Positions 57,837 to 64,000 of a stretch of 64,000 nucleotides of DNA are shown here, one piece after another. The notes below the pieces were generated by a model that was given only the letters and a program-made list of their open reading frames with translations, was not told where the DNA came from and searched no databases. The first letter of the stretch is position 1. The number at the start of each line of letters is the position of its first letter. Origin of the DNA: Clostridiales bacterium (GTDB taxonomy: Bacteria; Bacillota; Clostridia; Lachnospirales; Lachnospiraceae). Location of the stretch: the NCBI GenBank assembly GCA_012522735.1, contig JAAYJU010000092.1, positions 1 to 64,000 of the forward strand, written 5' to 3'. The position numbers were made by a program, and so were the translations under genes.

Positions 57837-59554
57837 AATCTTTTTTCCTCTTCCTCTAAATCAAAGCCTAGAGTTCCTCCGGGATTCATGTTATATCCTG
57901 GGTCAAAGTATTCTTTGATCGCTCTAAAGACACCGTATTCCTTTCGACCAATCTGGCCTTCTAGCCATGGTGCGAACATTTTCCCTATACCGTGATGATG
58001 GCTCATGGTTGCGCCTGATTTTTGTATCGCATCAAGGATGCTACTGTGATATTCTTTAAAACTTTCCGCATCACTCATCTTAGTTATGAATATGAAATAG
58101 AGGTTCGCCCCCTGAGGATAGCAATGGGACATATGTGTAGTAACTATGGTATTGGGAAGCTTATGACAGACCTCTCTCACATCCCTATGTACCTGTGCCA
58201 TATTGGACCAGTTTACTGTACATTCTAGGGTGTCGGTTATGATACCGAAATCCATTAATGCGTCTCTAAGATAGGGATCGGTAAATCGTCCCTTCTCCCA
58301 GCTCCTTGTTACATATGATGTTAGGCTCATTCCCCCATGTTGCCTGGCTATCTTTTTAATATTCTTGGCTACATTTTTGGAGAAGCCCTTTTCTCCGTCG
58401 GTAAATCCAAGGAAAAGACAGCGTTCCATATCCTTATACCCACGCAAATCAAACAAGTGATGAAGCGGAGTATCATCTACATTGTAGAGGCGAAGCATCA
58501 AATTCGTTTCCTCAGGATCGGATAGACGAAAGACTGATGAACATCCTGCCTCACACTGCATCATCTCTCTAGCCGCTTCCATTGAGCTTTCCCAATCCTT
58601 GAATATAAAGGAGAAGCGTTTTCTATTCTGTGGCATATATCGAAATACCTTTAGTGTTACTTCTGTCAGCACTCCAAATGTACCCTCGCTGCCCATCATA
58701 ATCTGATTTAGATCAGGGCCTGTAGCTTCTCTAGGATAATGACTTGTCTCTATAGTCCCGATTGGAGTTGCATATCTTTGCCCCATAACAAGGTCTGATA
58801 TACAGCCATAATAGGTGCTGTTTTGCCCAGCCCCTCTTGTAACTACCCATCCACCGACACTACTGTATTCAAATGATTGTGGAAAATGCCCACAGGTATA
58901 TTGTCTCTTGGCACCGAACAATGTTGGAGCCTGATTAAGCGCATCCTCCAGCTGAGGACCGGACATACCAGCCTGAACCGTAATTGTCTGATCTATCTCG
59001 CTAAAGCTTACTACCTTATTAAATCTTAATCTCATATCTAGTGAGATTCCATCCTTTGTGGGTTCAACACCTCTTGTTACGGTACTGCCACCGCCATACA
59101 CATATAAAGGAATCTTATGCTTGCTACTGTAATCCACTATTTCCTCAACCTGCTCTCTTGTATCGGGATAAACCACAACATCCGGAACACAATCTACCCG
59201 CTTATCACGAAGCCGCAGAGCATCATATCCGGTCTTTCCGTAGGCTACGGCAAGGCGGGGATAATCCTCAGTCGTTACATAGTCACTTCCAACAATCCCT
59301 TTTAGAGCCTCTATATGTTCACTATCCAGCCCGCAGGGGATATCTAGCTTTACAGAATCCATTCCGATATCACCTGTGTAACTTTCGAAATCCTTATTTG
59401 TCATATCAAACTTTTCTTTCATCATCTTAAACAAAGATTCCTTAGGATACTTCACGTAATGCGGGTCTCCCCAGCGAAATATTGACCTATAGCTATCCTT
59501 GGGAGCAGCTTCCTTAACCCATTTTGGTTCAAATCCTTTATAAGGTTTACTCAT
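57794..59554 (-). CDS. FAD-binding oxidase (alkyldihydroxyacetonephosphate-synthase-like)
   Basis: PDTREQVEEIVDYSSKHKIPLYVYGGGSTVTRGVEP, GSEGTFGVLTEVTLKV, SHHHGIGKMFAPWL. Confidence 0.9.
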   Translation of the reverse strand: MSKPYKGFEPKWVKEAAPKDSYRSIFRWGDPHYVKYPKESLFKMMKEKFDMTNKDFESYTGDIGMDSVKLDIPCGLDSEHIEALKGIVGSDYVTTEDYPRLAVAYGKTGYDALRLRDKRVDCVPDVVVYPDTREQVEEIVDYSSKHKIPLYVYGGGSTVTRGVEPTKDGISLDMRLRFNKVVSFSEIDQTITVQAGMSGPQLEDALNQAPTLFGAKRQYTCGHFPQSFEYSSVGGWVVTRGAGQNSTYYGCISDLVMGQRYATPIGTIETSHYPREATGPDLNQIMMGSEGTFGVLTEVTLKVFRYMPQNRKRFSFIFKDWESSMEAAREMMQCEAGCSSVFRLSDPEETNLMLRLYNVDDTPLHHLFDLRGYKDMERCLFLGFTDGEKGFSKNVAKNIKKIARQHGGMSLTSYVTRSWEKGRFTDPYLRDALMDFGIITDTLECTVNWSNMAQVHRDVREVCHKLPNTIVTTHMSHCYPQGANLYFIFITKMSDAESFKEYHSSILDAIQKSGATMSHHHGIGKMFAPWLEGQIGRKEYGVFRAIKEYFDPGYNMNPGGTLGFDLEEEEKRFNGVRHHYKDVNNI

Positions 59555-59641
59555 TTTTCTTCTCTCCTTGTTTGATGTTTTATTTTAATATAGAGTTGTA
59601 ATAATCTTGGATTATTGCTTTATTAAGGCTGTGTCCATACC

Positions 59642-60013
59642 TTATTCTTTAAGCATATTACTTGATATGATACTGCTCGTAGCTATGATGTCAGCGTTTA
59701 GCCCCAATACATTTTCAATTATTACGTCTCCGATTGTTACCGCTTCTCTTATCACTACCTTGTTAATCTCCTTCATTACATCAAAGATTTTACCTTTTGG
59801 AATCTCATTAGATACTCTGACAGGAAGTACGGGTATACCCGGAAAGATGGTTTTCACTATTGAACTAATGGTGCGTGTTGGATTTCTAAGCTCATTTATG
59901 GCAAATATCTCACCGCGCTTACAGAGATTTCCCGATACAATTAATTCACTCCCATTTTCATTAATTATCATTTGACAGCTATTTGGACAATCAATGCATA
60001 TCATTTCTCTCAT
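59642..60013 (-). CDS. DUF1667 protein
   Basis: CIDCPNSCQMIINE...GNLCKRGEIFAINELRNPTRTISSIVKT. Confidence 0.93.
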   Translation of the reverse strand: MREMICIDCPNSCQMIINENGSELIVSGNLCKRGEIFAINELRNPTRTISSIVKTIFPGIPVLPVRVSNEIPKGKIFDVMKEINKVVIREAVTIGDVIIENVLGLNADIIATSSIISSNMLKE

Positions 60014-61338
60014 GGATTTTCTCCTTTCAAGGTGGCGGTAAGTCTATCATCCCTTCTTAGATTAAATTGGCTTATATCTAGTTTGAAGGATTCCATCTCA
60101 GGAGGCTTTAGGAATCTGTATTTTTTTTTTAATATCTCCTTACCATTAAGCGCTAAAGTAATATCAGCATTTTTTAGAACACGACTGCTTCTAAAGTAAA
60201 ATATCGTTTCACCCTTGCCATCTCCTATATGGATTCTTTGAGGTAAATAATACAGAAATTCCTTATCTATACCTATGGATACATACTCCTTATCTTGATA
60301 TCTATAGTGTGCAGCCGCTCTTCCTGCCAGCTCTCCGCTCTCTGATACATAGTCCACTAGGTCATTTACATGAAGTGCATTTCCACATATAAAGACACCA
60401 GGCTGATTTGTCATAAATTCCTGGTCGCAGACGGGTCCTTTGGTTCTAGGATCTATGTCAGTATGTAGGCTCTCTGCCAGTTCATTTTCAGGAATAAGCC
60501 CTACCGATAATATCAAGGCATCGCACTCAACTATTTCCTCGGTTCCGGGAATGGGGTCCATCCTCTCATCAACCTTCATAATCTCAACAGCCTCTAGTCG
60601 GTCATGGCCGTAAAGTCTCGTTACTGTATGGGAGAGATGAAGCGGAATGTCGTAATCATCAAGGCATTGCATGATATTCCTTGTTAATCCTGAGGGGGAA
60701 TCCTTTGCCTCATATACACCACATACCTTTCCCCCTTCTAATGTGATCCTTCTTGCCATTATAAGTCCTATATCACCGCTTCCTAATATCACGCACTTTT
60801 TAGTAGGCTTCTGGCCTAATATATTAATATAAGCCTGAGCGGTTCCTGCCGAAAATACTCCTGATGGTCTGGTTCCATGAATATTAATCTGCTTTGACGT
60901 CCGTTCCCTACAGCCTGTAGCTAGAACTATTGTCTTTGTTATATAGGCAGCCACTCCTTTTTTATTCACTACACGAACTTCATATTGATGTCCACTTTTA
61001 TATTCAGTATCATGTTCTAATTTATGTTCTATTCTTTGTTCAGTTTCATCCTGTATTTTATGGCCTAGCTTTTCTATACCTATAACATAAGTAAGTACAC
61101 AATAATCAATACCTCTTTTATGAAACTCATCAATAAACCGCTGCGCGTATTCCGGACCTGACAGCTTCTCTTTAAATCTGATTAATCCGAAACCATCATG
61201 AATACACTGTTTTAAAATGCCTCCAAGCTTAGCTTCTCTTTCTATTAAGAGGACTTTAGCACCTTCACTTTCAGCAGATATAGCTGCTGCCAGTCCTGCC
61301 GGTCCTCCTCCGATTACAATGACATCATAGCTTATCAT
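60010..61338 (-). CDS. NAD(P)/FAD-dependent oxidoreductase
   Basis: VIVIGGGPAGLAAAISAESEGAKVLLIER, GCRERT, GVFICGNALHVNDLVDYVSESG. Confidence 0.94.
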   Translation of the reverse strand: MISYDVIVIGGGPAGLAAAISAESEGAKVLLIEREAKLGGILKQCIHDGFGLIRFKEKLSGPEYAQRFIDEFHKRGIDYCVLTYVIGIEKLGHKIQDETEQRIEHKLEHDTEYKSGHQYEVRVVNKKGVAAYITKTIVLATGCRERTSKQINIHGTRPSGVFSAGTAQAYINILGQKPTKKCVILGSGDIGLIMARRITLEGGKVCGVYEAKDSPSGLTRNIMQCLDDYDIPLHLSHTVTRLYGHDRLEAVEIMKVDERMDPIPGTEEIVECDALILSVGLIPENELAESLHTDIDPRTKGPVCDQEFMTNQPGVFICGNALHVNDLVDYVSESGELAGRAAAHYRYQDKEYVSIGIDKEFLYYLPQRIHIGDGKGETIFYFRSSRVLKNADITLALNGKEILKKKYRFLKPPEMESFKLDISQFNLRRDDRLTATLKGENP

Positions 61339-63092
61339 AAGGATGCCTCCTTTACTTCACCAAGGGTAATATAGGACTCCGCATTCGTTTTGTACACTTT
61401 GTGCATTGGGATATCCTCATGTTCGCTAATTATCTGAGATATAAGCGGCATACAGAATCCTCCCTGGCATCTGCCCATTCCCGGACGTACACGTTTTTTT
61501 ATACCGTCTACAGTCGGAACTGGAATCGGAGAATTAAGAGCATCGATTATCTCCCCCTTACTGATCTCCTCACAACGGCATATTATCACTCCATAATCGG
61601 GGTTCTTTTCTATCATCTCAGTGCGCTTCGCATCTGTCATCTCTCTTAAGACCGGTATCCCCTCTCTTCTGGGATTGTAGCTTACATTCCTTGTCACCTC
61701 TTGTATACTTGATAATTCCTCTATCACCATCTTTTCTATGTCCAAGGCGATAGCAGGCGCAGTGGTAAGACCAGGAGACTGTATTCCCGCACAGTGGATA
61801 ATATTCTCTGTCCTTCTCCCCTTTTCAATAATAAAATCCTCTTCAAATGTTGCAGCCCTAACTCCCGTAAAATATGTAATGATATCTTTTTCCGATAATT
61901 CCTTGGCAGTGCTCTTATGCTTGCAAAACATCTCATCTATACTGCCTCGGTCAGTAGCAAAATCCTCTTTTTCATACGTTTCTATGGCATTTGGACCGAC
62001 AAGAATATTATCATCAACCGTTTTTAATATGCCCCCGCCCTTAGTATTGGTCTTTTTCTGTTTTAATAAGAACATAGCAGAAGCGATTGAATTAACTAAA
62101 TGAGCAGCTTTTTTATCCAATATGGAAATGGTCCCCTTTCTTGGATGAATGGAGTAAAATCTATCCTTTGCCATGGCTGCAATATCCTCTGCAAATGTTC
62201 CTGCGGCGTTGATAACTATCTTAGGATAAATTCTTCCTTTGTTAGTTCTCACTACTACAATCTTACCATCCTTAACATCCATATCTAAAACCGCTGTATT
62301 TAGGGAGACCCTTGCTCCGTTTTCTACTGCATTTTCGGCATATGCAATGGTTAATCCATAGGGACTAACACATCCCGCACTGGGGTTATATAAGGCAAAT
62401 GCAAAGCTATCATTAAGCTTAGGCTCCCTCTTTCGTAATTCCTTCCTTCCTACTATTCTTGTGTCCGTTACGCCGCAGATATGCTTTCGCTGCCATGCAT
62501 AGACAGCAATGAGTGGATATAAGTACCTGGACTCGAAGCATACATATTGACCTTTTCTTTTAAATGGGACAGCAAGCTCCTCACATATCCGGTCAAACAT
62601 CTGATTACCGGTAAGTACATAATGCTGTTTGAGACTACCCTTATTTAGGTCTATTCCGGGGTGTACTTCACCGTCATTTCTTCCGGAGGTTTGAAATGCC
62701 ACATCCGGCTCCTTTTCAACCAATAATATATTAAGCTTCCATTTTGATAATTCTCTTGCTATGCTTGCTCCTGATATACCTCCTCCTATTATAAGAACAT
62801 CAGGTCTTACCCCCTCCAACTCCTTGGTTTCCTCCTTAGGAGTTCTCATGGCAGGTATTGTCCTTCCTGTCAGCTCAATATCATTCACCACATGTAACCT
62901 CTTATCTTTACTGACGCACATACGACAAGCTTTAATAATATCATCCCAATTATTTAAGCTACCTGATACTCGAATACAGTCATTCTCAATCTGTACTCTT
63001 ACATTTTCGGAAAAGACTTTTCTAAGCTTCTTGTTCAGATGCCTTTCAGCATTGATTCTACTCATCCACTCACTTCTTTCCGAGTCGTACAT
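61335..63092 (-). CDS. GlpA-like FAD-dependent glycerol-3-phosphate dehydrogenase with BFD-like [2Fe-2S] domain
   Basis: VLIIGGGISGASIARELSKW; ICRCEEISKGEII...RCQGGFC. Confidence 0.92.
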   Translation of the reverse strand: MYDSERSEWMSRINAERHLNKKLRKVFSENVRVQIENDCIRVSGSLNNWDDIIKACRMCVSKDKRLHVVNDIELTGRTIPAMRTPKEETKELEGVRPDVLIIGGGISGASIARELSKWKLNILLVEKEPDVAFQTSGRNDGEVHPGIDLNKGSLKQHYVLTGNQMFDRICEELAVPFKRKGQYVCFESRYLYPLIAVYAWQRKHICGVTDTRIVGRKELRKREPKLNDSFAFALYNPSAGCVSPYGLTIAYAENAVENGARVSLNTAVLDMDVKDGKIVVVRTNKGRIYPKIVINAAGTFAEDIAAMAKDRFYSIHPRKGTISILDKKAAHLVNSIASAMFLLKQKKTNTKGGGILKTVDDNILVGPNAIETYEKEDFATDRGSIDEMFCKHKSTAKELSEKDIITYFTGVRAATFEEDFIIEKGRRTENIIHCAGIQSPGLTTAPAIALDIEKMVIEELSSIQEVTRNVSYNPRREGIPVLREMTDAKRTEMIEKNPDYGVIICRCEEISKGEIIDALNSPIPVPTVDGIKKRVRPGMGRCQGGFCMPLISQIISEHEDIPMHKVYKTNAESYITLGEVKEASL

Positions 63093-63235
63093 GCGTCCGA
63101 CTCTCTTTCCTATATATTAACATTTATTATAAAATATGTCAATTACCGCTCATCTAGTATTAGACAATTACAGGAAAAAAGACTATAATGAGTTAATGAT
63201 AAGATTGTAATGATTTAAGCAGAAGGGATTATACT

Positions 63236-63808
63236 ATGGCAGCCCCAAGAAAAGATAATGTTAAGGAATTAATCCTAAGTTCAACTGAGAAGCTATTAGA
63301 AACACAGAAGCTAACTGAGATTACATTTGCTCAGATAGCATCAGACGCTGGTATTTCAAAAGGTACTCTTTATTATCATTATAAGAGCAAAAATGATCTT
63401 ATGTTTGATTTGTCTGATAAATATCTACAACAACAGTGGGATGATTTTATAGCCTGGACGGAAGATCCGGATAAGGACACATCCTTGCATCGTCTTGTTC
63501 AATATGTTTTAGAACGGGATGTATCGAATCTAGGTATGCGTCTTCACTTTTTTTATGATGCAATGCTAGGGAATGAGGATATCCGCGTTAAGTTGATGAA
63601 AAAATATGCAGATTTTGCAGAATTAATTTCTAAAAAGATAGCCGAAAAAAATCCTAAGCTTCCTGCCGAATATATTACATGGCTAATCCTCTTGGCAAGC
63701 GATGGACTATTTATTCATAAAACCTTGAATAATGAAAATATAGATACCGATAAATTTATTAAGAAGAGCGGGCAATATGTAAAGTATATCATGTCCTACA
63801 TAGAATAA
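63236..63808 (+). CDS. TetR-family regulator
   Basis: TEITFAQIASDAGISKGTLYYHYKSKNDLMFDLSDKYL. Confidence 0.95.
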   Translation: MAAPRKDNVKELILSSTEKLLETQKLTEITFAQIASDAGISKGTLYYHYKSKNDLMFDLSDKYLQQQWDDFIAWTEDPDKDTSLHRLVQYVLERDVSNLGMRLHFFYDAMLGNEDIRVKLMKKYADFAELISKKIAEKNPKLPAEYITWLILLASDGLFIHKTLNNENIDTDKFIKKSGQYVKYIMSYIE

Positions 63809-64000
63809 ACGATACCTGGTATTGTTTGTTTTCATCTGTAAACGGTAGCAGGTACTTCTTTGTGCACCTGCACATAATTGGATACCATATTCTGGCAATT
63901 GCGCATTGTTACTCCCATTACATTGTTATATAATTAACAATTCCCGAAACCCGTGCAGCAATAGGTTACAGCCGTGACGGAGGATATGCTACAAAGCTTT

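Noticed and set aside
59041-59430. 129-aa plus-strand ORF inside the FAD oxidase
   Set aside because: Shadow of a well-supported minus-strand CDS.
1-64000. CRISPR arrays, rRNA genes, intact IS elements or prophage modules
   Set aside because: No regularly spaced repeats, rRNA-like sequence, transposase or phage structural ORFs found by eye.

Overview
Low-GC Firmicutes chromosome segment, probably Lachnospiraceae/Clostridium-like (inference from gene families and codon usage). All calls come from reading the sequence; no database search was run. Main content: (1) housekeeping and transport genes at 0-7.5 kb (cold-shock protein, RsgA, MFS transporter, MBL hydrolase, orphan TrpB). (2) A lasso-peptide (RiPP) locus at 8.1-17.75 kb with two cyclases, two precursors, two HprK-like kinases, one B2 protease, one ABC exporter and an embedded metallophosphoesterase. 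One precursor (11741..11899, minus) is absent from the supplied ORF track, and the other (17606..17749, plus) is hidden by an over-extended ORF start. (3) A 15-kb exopolysaccharide operon at 17.8-32.7 kb that also carries a nucleotidyltransferase of a type often seen with lasso clusters and a CotH-like kinase. (4) A divergent two-component system followed by a PqqD-like protein, which is the only candidate RRE/B1 for the lasso locus and lies about 17 kb from the nearest lasso gene. (5) A mosaic of accessory genes and degraded fragments at 34.7-49.5 kb, including a reciprocally decayed duplication (plsC / DUF3267-like). (6) Two consecutive small genes (CD3324-like and DUF1062-like), each preceded by an 8-codon upstream ORF ending in GCA TAG and by a matching set of alternative hairpins, which looks like a translational attenuator. 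(7) An aspS2-like synthetase preceded by a long G.U-rich hairpin plus terminator, and a glycerol-3-phosphate/FAD oxidoreductase operon with a TetR regulator. Best candidates for something new are the dual lasso/kinase/phosphoesterase locus with a remote RRE, and the paired uORF-hairpin leaders.
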